The notes: generated from the letters alone by a model not told the origin. A stretch of DNA of 64,000 nt from Collinsella tanakaei YIT 12063 (GCF_000225705.1 NZ_JH126470.1:200299-264298), one strand, 5' to 3'. Counted from the stretch's first letter, positions 51,001 to 60,111 are shown. Made by a program: numbers and translations.

Positions 51001-53365
51001 GCTTGCCGGTATCGGAGACGCCCTTGACCGCCACGTCGCCTTTGATCTCCGAGAGCGAGCCCCATACGCGGGCGGTCTTGCCGTTGTCCTCCGCGTACGT
51101 GAACATGTCGTTCACAAAGCGGCGGTAGGCGTTGCCGTCTGCGTTGTACTCGTCCGCGCCGATGTGGATCACGTCCGCGTCCGCGAAGACGGCCGCATCG
51201 CCGCCCTGCACGTACTCGTCAAAGATACCCTGGACAAACGACAGGCTCTCGTCGTACTGGTTCTTGAGGTCCAGATGGTCGGTTGCGCGACCGGCGGTGC
51301 CGTGGCGCAGGTCCGGGCGCACCTTGGTGAGGGCGAGCGAGTGGGCGGGGGTATCGATCTCTGGGATGATGTTCACGCCCAGCGCGCGCGAGTGCTCGAT
51401 GTAGGCCTTGAAGTCCTTCTTGGTGTACCACACGTCCTTAGCGGTAAGGTCCGCCTGGTTCTTGCCCTCGCCGGCCTTGACGTCCGATTCCAGGCGGAAG
51501 GCGGAGTAGGCCTGCATGGGGTCTTTGAGCTGCTCGAGCGGGATGAGGTTGTCGTTGAGGTGGATCTGCAGGTCGTTCATCTTGTACCAGGACATCTGGT
51601 CGGTGAGCTGGCGCAGCCACTCGATGGTGAACGTCTTGCGGCCCACGTCTAGGATGAAGCCGCGGACTTTGTGCAGCGGGTAGTCGCGTGCGGTGCCGCA
51701 GGGGAAGTCGCCGGTCTGCTTGACGCTTTGCAGGATGGTTTTGGAGCCCCAGTTGGCGCCCGCCACGGCCTCTGCGCTGACGGTGATCTTGTCCGCGGTG
51801 GCCTCGATGAGGTAGCCCTCCTCCTTAAGGCCGCGCTTCTTGTCCGCGCCCAGGGTGAAGAAGACGTCTCCGGCCTGGGCGGCGTCCGCCTTGGCGACCT
51901 CTATGCCGCGGCCGGTGAGCGCTTGGTAGTCCGAGGCGAACTGCTCGGCCATCTCTTTAAGGGAGGCGTCCTTGTAGGTGACGCGGGCAAAGGCGGTGAA
52001 TCGACCCGTGCCGCCCTTCCATTCACGCAGCTCGGGAAGGATGACCGGAGCGGCCTCGCCCTGCTCGCTGCCCTTCATGGAGCCGGGCACGGTGACCTCG
52101 ACCTCGCGGAAGGAGTACGCCTTGGTCTTCTCGTCCACCACCTTGAAGGACGCCTTGACCTTGGTGTCCACGATGGGCTGGTAGATGGTGCCGTCCGCAT
52201 CGATGACCTGCTCGTAGTCCGTGCCGTTGTAGGTGATCTGGTAGCCCTCGTGCTTGGGCAGGGTGATCTGGTCGGTGAAGTTCTTGGCGGGGTCGATTTC
52301 TGCGTTGACGGTGATGCCCGAGAGCATGTCGCCCATGCTTGTGGCCGGCTCGCCTCCGTAGACCTCCATCTCGTAGAGCGAGACGGTGCCCCAGGCGGTG
52401 CCGCCATCCGGGTCGCTATAGGTGCTGCCGTTGATGTAGAGGCGCACGTAGCGGGCCTGCTTCGCGGTGTCGCCCAGGGTGATGGTCTCCATCTTTGCGG
52501 CGGGATGGTCGTTGTTGGTGTAGGCGTCTACCCAGCTGCTCTCCTGGTTGAGGTCCGCGCCGTCTTGCGCCAGCTGGATCTTGTAGCCCTTGGCCTTGCG
52601 CTGCTCCCAGAACAGGCGGATGGTCTTGACGTCGCGGGTCTGGCCCAAGTCGACGTAGACCCAGTGAGGGGTGGTGGGGCAGGCGCTCTCGCTGGCGGAA
52701 GCGCTTGACCAGCGGGATTCGCGCTTATCGACCTTGCCGTCAAAGAGATTGTTTGGCCCTAGGGTGTCCGCCTCCTCGCTGTCTGAGACGCCGGTCATTT
52801 TGAGGGCGACGTTGGCTGCAGGGTCCTGTGTTTGCTGCGAGCCGTCATCGTCCGCGGAGTTCATGATGGTAAAATCGCAGGCGCTGACATTGGGGTACTT
52901 GGAAACCTTGGTGACCAGCAGCTTTACGTAGCGGCCTGTGACGGGCTTTTCGAGCTTGATGGTCGAGACGGCGTCTTTGTTGCCGGTGACGGCCCTCTTC
53001 GCTTCGCCCCAGCCGTCTTCCTTGCTGGAATCTGATACAAAGATTTGGAAGTCGACCGCGTGCTCGGTGGCGCTTTCCCAGGTGATCTCGAACGTGTCGA
53101 AGGTCTTTGACTCTTCGAGGTCTAAGATCGCCCACTGGGGGACGTTTTGCTCTGCGGACCAACGCGAACCCTTGGTCTTGTCGTCATCGGTAAGCTTGGT
53201 GGTGGTGTTCTTGCCGCTGGCGTCTCTGCTTACGGTGACCGGCTTGCCCTGTGCCAGGTTCGTCGGCGCGGCGAAGACGACTGCGGGTGCGGTGAGGGAC
53301 GCGGCGAGCGCCCAGGTGCATGCGCCGATCGCGACGGCCGACCCCTTCACGTAGCGGTGGTTCAT
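48080..53365 (-). CDS. S-layer-anchored GH20 beta-N-acetylhexosaminidase
   Basis: 1761-aa exported multidomain enzyme. Signal peptide ~1-33 (GACTWALAASLTAPAVVFAA). Two F5/8C (CBM32-like) carbohydrate-binding domains, ~35-345. Then GH20: MVGRKTF-like entry is KVRGFILDVGRKTFTIEWLR, and the catalytic Asp-Glu pair is in VIHIGADEYNADG. A LamG-like domain (LHLNGGKSFAKL, THLYVDGKLVDTIG), a helical part, a third F5/8C (WHSRYSPDK), a FIVAR-like helical repeat, a Pro-rich linker, a beta repeat and three SLH domains at the end (FADIDASQWYHDPIDWALEK; FGDVDADDWFAGVVAW; MKWAVEEGFIKG). It would hydrolyse terminal GlcNAc/GalNAc of host glycans while held on the cell wall. GAGAGGAG precedes the ATG at 53363-53365. 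Confidence 0.93.
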   Translation of the reverse strand: MNHRYVKGSAVAIGACTWALAASLTAPAVVFAAPTNLAQGKPVTVSRDASGKNTTTKLTDDDKTKGSRWSAEQNVPQWAILDLEESKTFDTFEITWESATEHAVDFQIFVSDSSKEDGWGEAKRAVTGNKDAVSTIKLEKPVTGRYVKLLVTKVSKYPNVSACDFTIMNSADDDGSQQTQDPAANVALKMTGVSDSEEADTLGPNNLFDGKVDKRESRWSSASASESACPTTPHWVYVDLGQTRDVKTIRLFWEQRKAKGYKIQLAQDGADLNQESSWVDAYTNNDHPAAKMETITLGDTAKQARYVRLYINGSTYSDPDGGTAWGTVSLYEMEVYGGEPATSMGDMLSGITVNAEIDPAKNFTDQITLPKHEGYQITYNGTDYEQVIDADGTIYQPIVDTKVKASFKVVDEKTKAYSFREVEVTVPGSMKGSEQGEAAPVILPELREWKGGTGRFTAFARVTYKDASLKEMAEQFASDYQALTGRGIEVAKADAAQAGDVFFTLGADKKRGLKEEGYLIEATADKITVSAEAVAGANWGSKTILQSVKQTGDFPCGTARDYPLHKVRGFILDVGRKTFTIEWLRQLTDQMSWYKMNDLQIHLNDNLIPLEQLKDPMQAYSAFRLESDVKAGEGKNQADLTAKDVWYTKKDFKAYIEHSRALGVNIIPEIDTPAHSLALTKVRPDLRHGTAGRATDHLDLKNQYDESLSFVQGIFDEYVQGGDAAVFADADVIHIGADEYNADGNAYRRFVNDMFTYAEDNGKTARVWGSLSEIKGDVAVKGVSDTGKRRQMNLWNPGWADMKSMYDLGFELIDCQDGAFYIVPNAGYYYDYLNQNSCYNDKVNEISGFEIPAGDPQISGGAFAVWNDMCDFQENGMSEYDIYRRIDGALGLFAANTWGKTGAVDLAAAQERVKQLGDAPSTNFGYEQKASQQGSIAHLTMDSLDDASGQKHALGKMENAELESVDGRQALHLNGGKSFAKLDGIETAGLGNSLRVKVKRTDNSKDAQVLFESPYGKIMAVQEKTGKVGITRENRAYSFNYALPANQWVELEFKNEFEKTHLYVDGKLVDTIGTNARAQIKATCMLPVGTVGSESGNAFAGYVDDIRLGTAKDFNSTMPLDHAVVKANLLASKNPAIKGDAELQGMLSQAAEVFRQYDPSADAIADLAAKIEAKLDAAGYKKADYGRIDAYLAIIPADLSEYEDAGARAVTIARDSIVRNMSASQQDVVDNYEKSLVSALDELKLKPVADLSVVDPALLKATADCENGDGKAASALDGNTGSIWHSRYSPDKCTGQHHITLSSEQPLGVDGIVYTPRQTGTNGELKKYEVHVSADGKTFKKVADGTIKNLTRDPYLISFERQDNVRAVKLVYIEGEGGFASAAELRLHDANAVADTAALKAQIAAAEAVKQGEGAAAFSSQTYDALTSKIAEAKALAQGSPTINDANAMRLSLMEAILNLRLEGAPAPTPDPEPQPPVTPQPPAKDDIEIPAHPGGKVEVSPKNPDAGDKVTVYPKPQAGKEVRSISVTDKDGNKVEVRKNEKGEFEFTMPQGDVEVNVVFGCDGGDLCETHKFADIDASQWYHDPIDWALEKGYLRGYEGTNLMGPSDTTSRAQFVAMLARAAGADNGKLDGKGGTFGDVDADDWFAGVVAWGAENGIVSGYDGTNDFGPDHAVTREQVAVFLMRFAQKNGVDTSGRGDLSKFPDAGKVSDFAGNAMKWAVEEGFIKGLDSGELKPGDVASRAEVATILMRYFEAQEQAQ

Positions 53366-53493
53366 AGTGCTCCTCTCGATGCGTTGCTTCACGTGGGATT
53401 CTCGAACGTGCGAGATTTTCCTATTTTCGGGAGCGCGTTTTTTGCCGTGGGCGGCGAGTCGGCGTGCGGTTCTAGGCGGCGCGTGGTTGCTCA

Positions 53494-53507
53494 TGTTCGT
53501 TCGAACA
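53494..53507. promoter_or_regulatory. Palindrome upstream of the hexosaminidase gene
   Basis: TGTTCGTTCGAACA (6-bp arms, 2-bp centre) lies 130 bp before the ATG; ACGTGTACACATGT, nearly palindromic, follows at 53519-53532. Between them and the neighbouring AT-rich stretch a promoter is likely. The remaining gap to 53794 shows no gene. Confidence 0.4.
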
Positions 53508-53794
53508 GATTCTGAGAACGTGTACACATGTCGTATAAACAATATCTGCAGCTACAGGGAAGGCGCCTTGTTCGTTTTTCTGGACGATCTGCAATTATGG
53601 GAATAATCCCAGAGGCTTTCTTGCCAATCGGTGAACGGTATTAAAAATATTTGCTGGTAAATGCTGATTTTTACTAATAAATACCAACTGGTTTCTACAA
53701 AAAGTAACAAATGTATCCAATTGCTGGACGCTGGTTGCGCTTCTTTGCCTATGGGCATACCCGTAGCCAAACCCCTTGCCCGCGCGTATCCTAA

Positions 53795-55132
53795 ATGGTG
53801 CGAGGGGAGCTGTTTACGGAACTTGTGACTCTAGGGATATTCTGCGCAGCCTTGGTGGGCGCGATCTTTACCGGAGTGCCGACCGTGTGCGCGCTGTTTG
53901 TTGGATTGGCGGCGTTTTGCATCTATGCGTGGCGATGGAGCGGTTCGGCGCGGCGGGTTGCCCGCATGTGTTGGGAGGGAATCGCCCCTATCGCTAAGAT
54001 CCTGGGCATGCTGGCGCTGATAGGCGTGCTCACGGGGCTATGGCGCGCCGCCGGCGTGATCCCCGCCATCGTGTACTACGCCGTGCCGCTCATCAGCCCT
54101 GGCGTGTTTTTGTTGGCGACTTTTCTGCTCAACTGCCTTGTTTCCGTTTTGACGGGGACCTCGTTTGGCACGGCCGCGACGGTGGGATCCATCTGCATCT
54201 CGATGGCGGGTGCCATGGGCGTACCACTTTTCGCGGCGGGCGGGGCGGCGCTTTCCGGGGCGTTTTTTGGAGACCGTTGCTCGCCCATCTCTACCAGCGC
54301 TCTTTTGGTGGCAGATCTTATCGGCACGGATTTCTACAACAACCTGAAGCGCATGGTCAAGAGCGCGGCGGTTCCCTTTGTGTTGACGTGCGCCGTGTAA
54401 TTCGCGCTGGGGCCGCTTATCCCCGCAAGCGGCGAGGCGGGTGATATGGCCGCTTCGCTGGCGAGCGCATTTGCCGTGGGGCCCGTGGTTCTGCTGCCGC
54501 CGATGATCGTGTTCGCCCTGGCCTTGATGCGCGTTGATATCCTGGCGGTCATAGGGGCGGGCATCGCCTCTTCGATTCCATTGTGTCTGATGGTTCAGGA
54601 CATGACCATGGCGGACGTAGCTCGCACGGCAATCTTGGGATACGCGGCTTCGCTGCCGCAGGTACGGGCGCTTTCCGGCGGCGGGCTGGCTTCAATGCTC
54701 GATGCGGTGCAGATCGTCTGCATCACCTCCGCGTATGCGGGCATTTTTAAGGAGACGCCGCTGTTGGCGGGCATCGACCGCGTGGTGCGGAGGATGTCGC
54801 GGCGGCTTTCTCCTTACGGGGTTACGCTAATGACGTCTGTGCTTACGGCGATCATTTCTTGCAACCAGACGTTGGCGATCATGCTGGCGCACCAGCTGTG
54901 CGGCGATCTCGATCAGTCTGCGAACGACCATGCCCTTGACCTGGAAGATTCCGTGGTGCTGGTGGCGGGATTGTTGCCGTGGTCCATCGCTGGGGCGGTG
55001 CCGCTGGCGTCCATGGGCGCGCCCATCACGTCGAGCATGGCGCTGGCGATCTATCTCTACGCCGTTCCCGCCTGGCGGCTGCTGTCGGGATGGTTCGCGG
55101 CGCGAGGGCGGGCGCGCTGCGCTGTGCGTTGA
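53795..55132 (+). pseudogene. NhaC-family Na+/H+ antiporter interrupted by one in-frame stop
   Basis: A 445-codon frame for a membrane antiporter is complete except for TAA at 54398-54400. The first part has GIAPIAKILGMLALIGVLTG, TGTSFGTAATVGSICISMAG and GAFFGDRCSPISTSALLVAD, typical NhaC blocks. After the stop the same frame goes on (FALGPLIPASGEAGDMAA) to ISCNQTLAIMLAHQLC and PLASMGAPITSSM. No frameshift is present, so a single base change explains the break. Both halves keep coding character, suggesting a recent loss or, less likely, read-through. Confidence 0.8.
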
Positions 55133-55243
55133 GCAGGGGATTGCGATTCAGGTTTGCCTGGAAGGCCTCGGGGAGCATGTTATGCATGAATGAGCGTGAA
55201 ATGTGGATGTTTATGCAGGCGAAAACGGCGCTAAAAAATCGTA

Positions 55244-55557
55244 CCCATTCGGCGTGGTCAATGAGTGCCACGAGGCGGGTAAGCAGGGGCCACCCATGCC
55301 TTTGACAAGGTCGTGCTTGTCCGCTTTGAACGTTAAAGGGTCCTTGCGGAAGTCTATTTGTTCCGCTTTACACGTACTTAATTGGAGACATGTATTAGCT
55401 ATATTGCGCATACGCTTGATTTGTTTTCAACTGGCTGTGCGTATTCGCGGTGCTTCTTCCCTGCCTGGTTGGTCGCAGGGTGGGATCCGGCGGGTTTTCG
55501 CAATGTATAAAGCGAGGCTTGCCCGCCTCGTGGCGCTCATTGACCACACCGAACGGG
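55244..55557. repeat. 314-bp element bounded by 41-bp inverted repeats
   Basis: 55244-55284 and 55517-55557 are inverted copies, 37 of 41 matching with four transitions. The core reads GTGGTCAATGAGTGCCACGA in the left copy. The ~230 bp between is mixed AT/GC with no convincing gene. The right copy overlaps the terminator arm at 55551. This accounts for most of the 55133-55622 gap. Confidence 0.75.
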
Positions 55558-55600
55558 GGCGCCATGCGTCGAGCTGATCACATGGCGCCCCCGTTCTCTT
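55551..55600 (+). terminator. Strong hairpin before the helicase 3' end
   Basis: GAACGGGGGCGCCATG and CATGGCGCCCCCGTTC form a perfect 16-bp stem with a 14-nt loop. TCTTTTG follows on the plus strand. It may stop plus-strand transcripts from the antiporter side and, less well, the helicase transcript. Confidence 0.6.
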
Positions 55601-55622
55601 TTGCTGTCTTATTAGAGCGTTT

Positions 55623-58460
55623 TTAGCCCGCGGTGTCCTCGATTACGCCCGCGCGGTAGTTGGCGAACACAATGCCGTCGCCGTCCTGCGTCGCGTCCAG
55701 GTCTACATCCGCCATGATGCCGAAGTCACGGTCGCCGTCTGAATCGCTGAACACCTGGTGAACGTGCCAAACGTGGTCGGTTTTCTCGTCCGAGTCGTCA
55801 ATGGAGAGGAACGCCATGGAGCGGGCGTCCGCATCGGTGAGCAGCTCTTCATGTGCTTCGAAGAACGCTTCGAGCACGCGGCGCCAGCGCAGCTCTCCCA
55901 TGCCCCAATCCTCGTCCAGCGCTCCCAGCTGGTCGGCTCGGCCGCGGGCGGCGAGGCGAACGCGCTGGAACAGCGAGTTGCGCACCAGCACGGTGAGGCC
56001 GCGTCGGTCGATGACGACGGCGTCCGCGGGACGCGGGGGCGCGGCATCCAAGGTAGAGCCGGCGTTCTCCCATTCGTCCACCAGGCTGGAGTCGACCGAA
56101 CGGACCACCAGGCCAAGCCAGGCCACAACGTCGTTGAGCTCTTCGTTGCGCTTGTCGTGCGGGATGGTGCGGTCCAGCGTGCGGTAGGCCTCGGTGAGGT
56201 AGCGCAGCAGGATGCCCTCGCAGCGGGCGACGTTGTAGCGGGCGATGTAGCCCTTGAAGTCGCTGCCGCTCTCCAACATGTCGCGCAGGACGCTTTTGGG
56301 CGAGAGCTCGTAGTCGCCGGCCCACGGCACCTTGGAGCAGTACTGTTCAAAGGCCGCGGCAAGCATGTCTTCCAGGGGTTTGGGATAGGTGATGTCCTGC
56401 AGCTTCTCCACGCGCTCCTCGAAGTCGATGCCCTCGGCCTTCATCTCGTTCATGGCGCGGTCGCGCGCCTGGCGCTCTTGCGCACGCAGGATCTGCTTGG
56501 GGTCTTCAAGCGTGGCTTCCGCCATGGAGATGACGTCCAGGGCGTAGGTCTCGCTTTCCGGGTCGAGCAGTTCCAGCGCGGCGAGCATGAAGGGGGAGAG
56601 CGGCTGGTCCAGCGCGAAATCTTCCGGCAGGTCGACGGTGAGGTAGTAGGAGGCATCGCCGTCCAGGAAGGCAGCGACCTCGGCATCGTTCGCGGCGCCG
56701 GATTCTGGCTCCGCCTCGGTGTCCGCATCGGGATCCGCATCGGTGTCCGCATCGGAATCCTGCTCGGGCGCGCCGGCGGGTGCGGTGGCTGCTTCCGTTT
56801 GATCGGAGAGATTCGAGGCGGCGACGGGCTTGCCGTTCTCGTCCAGCTCCTCGCGAACCACCACGCCGGCATCGATCAGCGTCGCGAAAATCTGGGCGGC
56901 GCGGGCGCGCAGGCGCTCCTTCTCCTCATCCGTCTGCAGGGAGTCTTCGATCAGGGTGAGGACGCGGCGCCAGGCGTTGCCGCCCTGCTCAACCTCTGCC
57001 AGCACCATGGAGTTGGTGATGCGCATGCGGGGCTTGAGGGTTTCCGGCGCGCTCTCGATCAGGCGGTCGAAGGTGCCCTGGTTCCAGGTGACAAAGCCCT
57101 CCGGCGGCTTCTTCTTTTTGAGCTTCTTCATCTTTTTGGGGTCACCCATGGCCTTGAGCTCGGCCTTGTGGTTCTCGATCTCGTACTCGGGCGCCTCGGC
57201 GATGACCACGCCTTCGGTATCGAAGCCGGAGCGTCCCGCGCGGCCGGCGATCTGATGGAACTCGCGCGACCGCAGGCGGCGCTGCTTGTAGCCGTCGAAC
57301 TTGGTGAGGCCGGTGAGCAGCACGGTGTGGATGGGAACGTTGATGCCCACGCCCAGGGTGTCGGTACCGCAGATGACGGGCAGCAGGCCCTGTTGGGCGA
57401 GCTTCTCGACCAGCAGGCGGTAGCGCGGCAGCAACCCTGCATGGTGAAGGCCCACGCCGCAGGAGATAAGGTGCTTGAGCGTCTTGCCAAACGCCGTGGT
57501 GAAGCGCCCGCCCTTGATGGCTTCCTTGATGGCCTCGCGCTGCTCCTTGGTGGCCACGCCGTAGCTCGCCAGCGCCCGCGCGCTCGCCAGTGCGGCGTCT
57601 TGCGAGAAGTGGACGATATACAGCGGCGAGTCGCCCTGGCGTAGCGCGAGCTCGACCGTGCCCTCGAGACCGGTCTTGACGTATTCGTATGAGAGCGGCA
57701 CGGGGCGCGGGGCATCGGCGATGGTCTCCACGTCGCGACCGGTGTGGCGCTCGAGCGCCTGCGAGATGGCGGTCATATCGCCCAGCGTGGCGCTCATGAG
57801 CATGAATTGGGTGTGCGGCAGCGTGAGCAGCGGCACCTGCCAGGCCCAGCCGCGGTCCGGATCGCTGAAGAAGTGGAACTCGTCCATGGCGACAAAGCCC
57901 ACGTCCGTGTCCTCGCCCTCGCGAAGCGCCTGGTTGGCCAGGATCTCCGCCGTGCAGCAGATGATGGGCGCGTCCGTATTGATGTGCGAGTCGCCGGTGA
58001 TCATTCCGACGTTGTCGCGCCCAAAGATGTCGACTAGGTAGAAGAACTTCTCGGACACCAGCGCCTTGATGGGGGCGGTGTAGTAGCCGCGCTGGCCGGT
58101 GGCCATGGCCATGAACATCATGCCGATCGCGACCAGCGACTTGCCCGACCCCGTGGGCGTGCCCAGGATGACGTTGCTGCCCGCGGCCAGCGCGAACAGG
58201 GCTTCTTCCTGGTGCGGCCAGGGCTCGATGCCGCGGGCCTCCACCCATTCGAGGAAGCGGCCGTATGCGTCTTCCGCGGTGAGCCAGGGCTCCGCCTCCT
58301 CGCCGTCGGCGGGTTCCCACCAGCTGGGAGCCAGTGCACCTAGCGACCCTGGGGCGTGCGCGTCGAACGCGCCGTCGGTCGCGTTTGCGTTCGCCGCTGC
58401 GGTCGCGCTTGCGTTTGCGGACGAGGAATTCTCTTGGTTGATGGCTGGGCTGTCTGGCAT
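55623..58460 (-). CDS. Ski2-like DEAD/DEAH-box helicase with DUF3516
   Basis: 945-aa superfamily 2 RNA/DNA helicase. Low-complexity N-terminal ~40 residues, then Q-motif region, motif I ILGTPTGSGKSLVAIGMM near residue 98, motif II GFVAMDEFHFFSD (DEFH), motif III LMSATLGDMT, motif V ICGTDTLGVGINVP, motif VI FHQIAGRAGRSGFD. A highly acidic Asp/Ala insert (DADTDADPDADTEAEPES) splits the C-terminal part, which ends in a DUF3516-type domain. Substrate is unknown; actinobacterial relatives are linked to RNA turnover only by similarity. GGAG lies before the ATG. A structured leader region lies upstream. Confidence 0.9.
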   Translation of the reverse strand: MPDSPAINQENSSSANASATAAANANATDGAFDAHAPGSLGALAPSWWEPADGEEAEPWLTAEDAYGRFLEWVEARGIEPWPHQEEALFALAAGSNVILGTPTGSGKSLVAIGMMFMAMATGQRGYYTAPIKALVSEKFFYLVDIFGRDNVGMITGDSHINTDAPIICCTAEILANQALREGEDTDVGFVAMDEFHFFSDPDRGWAWQVPLLTLPHTQFMLMSATLGDMTAISQALERHTGRDVETIADAPRPVPLSYEYVKTGLEGTVELALRQGDSPLYIVHFSQDAALASARALASYGVATKEQREAIKEAIKGGRFTTAFGKTLKHLISCGVGLHHAGLLPRYRLLVEKLAQQGLLPVICGTDTLGVGINVPIHTVLLTGLTKFDGYKQRRLRSREFHQIAGRAGRSGFDTEGVVIAEAPEYEIENHKAELKAMGDPKKMKKLKKKKPPEGFVTWNQGTFDRLIESAPETLKPRMRITNSMVLAEVEQGGNAWRRVLTLIEDSLQTDEEKERLRARAAQIFATLIDAGVVVREELDENGKPVAASNLSDQTEAATAPAGAPEQDSDADTDADPDADTEAEPESGAANDAEVAAFLDGDASYYLTVDLPEDFALDQPLSPFMLAALELLDPESETYALDVISMAEATLEDPKQILRAQERQARDRAMNEMKAEGIDFEERVEKLQDITYPKPLEDMLAAAFEQYCSKVPWAGDYELSPKSVLRDMLESGSDFKGYIARYNVARCEGILLRYLTEAYRTLDRTIPHDKRNEELNDVVAWLGLVVRSVDSSLVDEWENAGSTLDAAPPRPADAVVIDRRGLTVLVRNSLFQRVRLAARGRADQLGALDEDWGMGELRWRRVLEAFFEAHEELLTDADARSMAFLSIDDSDEKTDHVWHVHQVFSDSDGDRDFGIMADVDLDATQDGDGIVFANYRAGVIEDTAG

Positions 58461-58654
58461 GGGGTCTCCGTTAGATCGCGTGTTGTTTTGCCCATTATAC
58501 GGTGATGCGGGGACGTGGCCCGCTGCCGGGGTAGCTTCGCAGAAGAACTCCGTGTGCCCGTGTGCCTTGTGGGCTTATGTTTGGAATCTGGCGCAAGGAT
58601 GTGGATTTGGGCGCGACCGTACCGAATCTGGGCCGCCGCGCGGAGGAGGATTCG

Positions 58655-58768
58655 CTAAAAGGGAACAGCCGCCCTGGCAGGAGCGGCTGTTCGTGCGGGT
58701 TTTACCCCACAATAACCTGTTCCAGGAGGGCGTACGCCTCCCGATCGCTTCCAGTATACCCGCTTTTT
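58655..58768. ncRNA. Structured RNA candidate or leader attenuator upstream of the helicase gene
   Basis: GAACAGCCGC (58663) pairs with GCGGCTGTTC (58683). GCGGGT (58695) pairs with ACCCGC (58758), followed by TTTTT. GGAGGGCG/CGCCTCC (58725-58741) forms an inner hairpin. Read on the plus strand this is a three-stem RNA with a terminator-like end. Read on the minus strand, TATACT at 58753-58758 starts a leader whose last hairpin is followed by CCCTTTT, an attenuator about 200 nt before the helicase ATG. I cannot match it to SRP, 6S or RNase P RNA. The other parts of 58461-58930 show nothing. Confidence 0.35.
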
Positions 58769-58930
58769 GACGCCCCTGCACGCCGATGTGGGTATTGCTG
58801 GGCGGCATTTGTCTTCGCGAGGCTGGTGCCGTGATGGCTGCGGGTCCGCTGTCCACGTTATGTAGGGATGTGGGCCCGCGCCCTATTGGCTGCCGTTATT
58901 CTCGACCGCGCTTGGGTCCGTGCGTGCGGA

Positions 58931-59866
58931 TTAGTATTTGTAGAAGCCCTCGCCCGCGTTGACACCGGTTTTGCCCTCATCGATATAGCCTTTGAGGAGG
59001 GCGGCGACCTTGCCTTGAACGGTGCCGGGATCTTTGGAGCGTGGATCCATGATGCCGATGTTGTATGCGGTTGTGAGGCCGACGATGTCCAGGATGCGGA
59101 ACGGCCCTAACGGGGCGCCGGTGGCAAGCATCCACGTTTTGTCAATGGTTTCGCAGTCTGCAACGCCGGTTGCCAGCAGTTCTTCTGCAGCGGAGAGGAA
59201 GGGGACAAGCAGGCTGTTCAAGATGTATCCCGGTTGCTCCTTGTGGAGTTCCAGCGGGATCATCGATATCGCCTGGGCGAATGTGACCACTTTATCGAAC
59301 CCTTCTTTGCTGGTTTCTGGATGCCCCATGACCTCGGCGGTGTTGTTGCGCCAGATCTCGTTAGCGAAGTGGAGTGCCAAGTATTTCTCCGGACGGCCAG
59401 TGTATTGTGCGAAAGCGCTGGGGAGCATGGTCGACGAGTTGGTCGCGATGATTGTCTTCTCGGGAAGGTGTTTTGCGAGCTCGGTGTAGAAGGCGATCTT
59501 CTCTTCTGGATTCTTGGCGATCGCCTCGATGACGAGGTCGCAGTCGCGCGCGGCGTCCTCGTAACTTAGCGTGAAGGTGATGTTGTTCAAGGCCGCATCT
59601 GCCCGCGCCTTCAGCTGGTCGATCTCTTCTGCGCTCATGTCGGGGGAGGGGGCGAGCCCGCGGCAGTATGCCTGCGGGTTTGTTTTCATGGCTTCAAGGG
59701 TGTTGAGGTAAATTGTTCGCAGTCGTTCAAACTTGGGCTTCGCGCGCCCCACCGAGCCTTCGCTGCGAAGCCAGACGGTGACGTTGAAGCCGCAATATGC
59801 CGACTGAAAGGCGATTTGGCTGCCGAGCACTCCACCGCCGGCTACGGTAACGTTTTTGATGTCCAT
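58931..59866 (-). CDS. 3-hydroxyacyl-CoA dehydrogenase (3-hydroxybutyryl-CoA type)
   Basis: NAD-dependent 3-hydroxyacyl-CoA dehydrogenase, 311 aa. The Rossmann motif is VTVAGGGVLGSQIAFQSAYC; the acidic recognition block is CDLVIEAIAKNPEEKIAFY; catalytic residues are expected in IATNSSTMLPSAFA and LALHFANEIWRNN (His); the C-terminal domain has EQPGYILNSLLVPFLSAAEE. It would interconvert 3-hydroxybutyryl-CoA and acetoacetyl-CoA in fatty acid or butyrate-type metabolism. No thiolase or crotonase is adjacent, so the pathway is not shown here. AAAGGAG precedes the ATG. Confidence 0.9.
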   Translation of the reverse strand: MDIKNVTVAGGGVLGSQIAFQSAYCGFNVTVWLRSEGSVGRAKPKFERLRTIYLNTLEAMKTNPQAYCRGLAPSPDMSAEEIDQLKARADAALNNITFTLSYEDAARDCDLVIEAIAKNPEEKIAFYTELAKHLPEKTIIATNSSTMLPSAFAQYTGRPEKYLALHFANEIWRNNTAEVMGHPETSKEGFDKVVTFAQAISMIPLELHKEQPGYILNSLLVPFLSAAEELLATGVADCETIDKTWMLATGAPLGPFRILDIVGLTTAYNIGIMDPRSKDPGTVQGKVAALLKGYIDEGKTGVNAGEGFYKY

Positions 59867-59940
59867 GGTGCTTTCTCCTTTTTATGAAATGTGACGGAAG
59901 CGACGGGTAGTCGCAGTGCCGCTACTGATGATAGAAATGC

Positions 59941-59953
59941 GACAACTGTTGTC
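59941..59953. promoter_or_regulatory. Operator-like palindrome upstream of the acyl-CoA dehydrogenase gene
   Basis: GACAACTGTTGTC has perfect 6-bp arms around one base and sits 75 bp before the start codon, in the expected promoter region. It has the form of a TetR- or LacI-type site. No regulator gene is adjacent. Confidence 0.4.
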
Positions 59954-60111
59954 ATAATTCCCAAAAAGAAGAACGATAGTACCGACGGTTTTGTAAATTG
60001 GCCGGAATGCTGGAACAACCAGCAAAGGCGAGATTCGCGTTAACAAATGAACCTTTGATGAAAAGGGCGCGGGCAACCTGACTAGCTGAAACCGAGTTCC
60101 AGAAGACGGGG

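Noticed and set aside
55758-57644. 628-codon plus-strand open frame opposite the helicase
   Set aside because: Antisense to helicase motifs I-VI; composition of a shadow frame.
58655-58768. SRP 4.5S, 6S or RNase P RNA
   Set aside because: None of the conserved cores (for example the GGAAGnAGCA loop of SRP RNA) is present.
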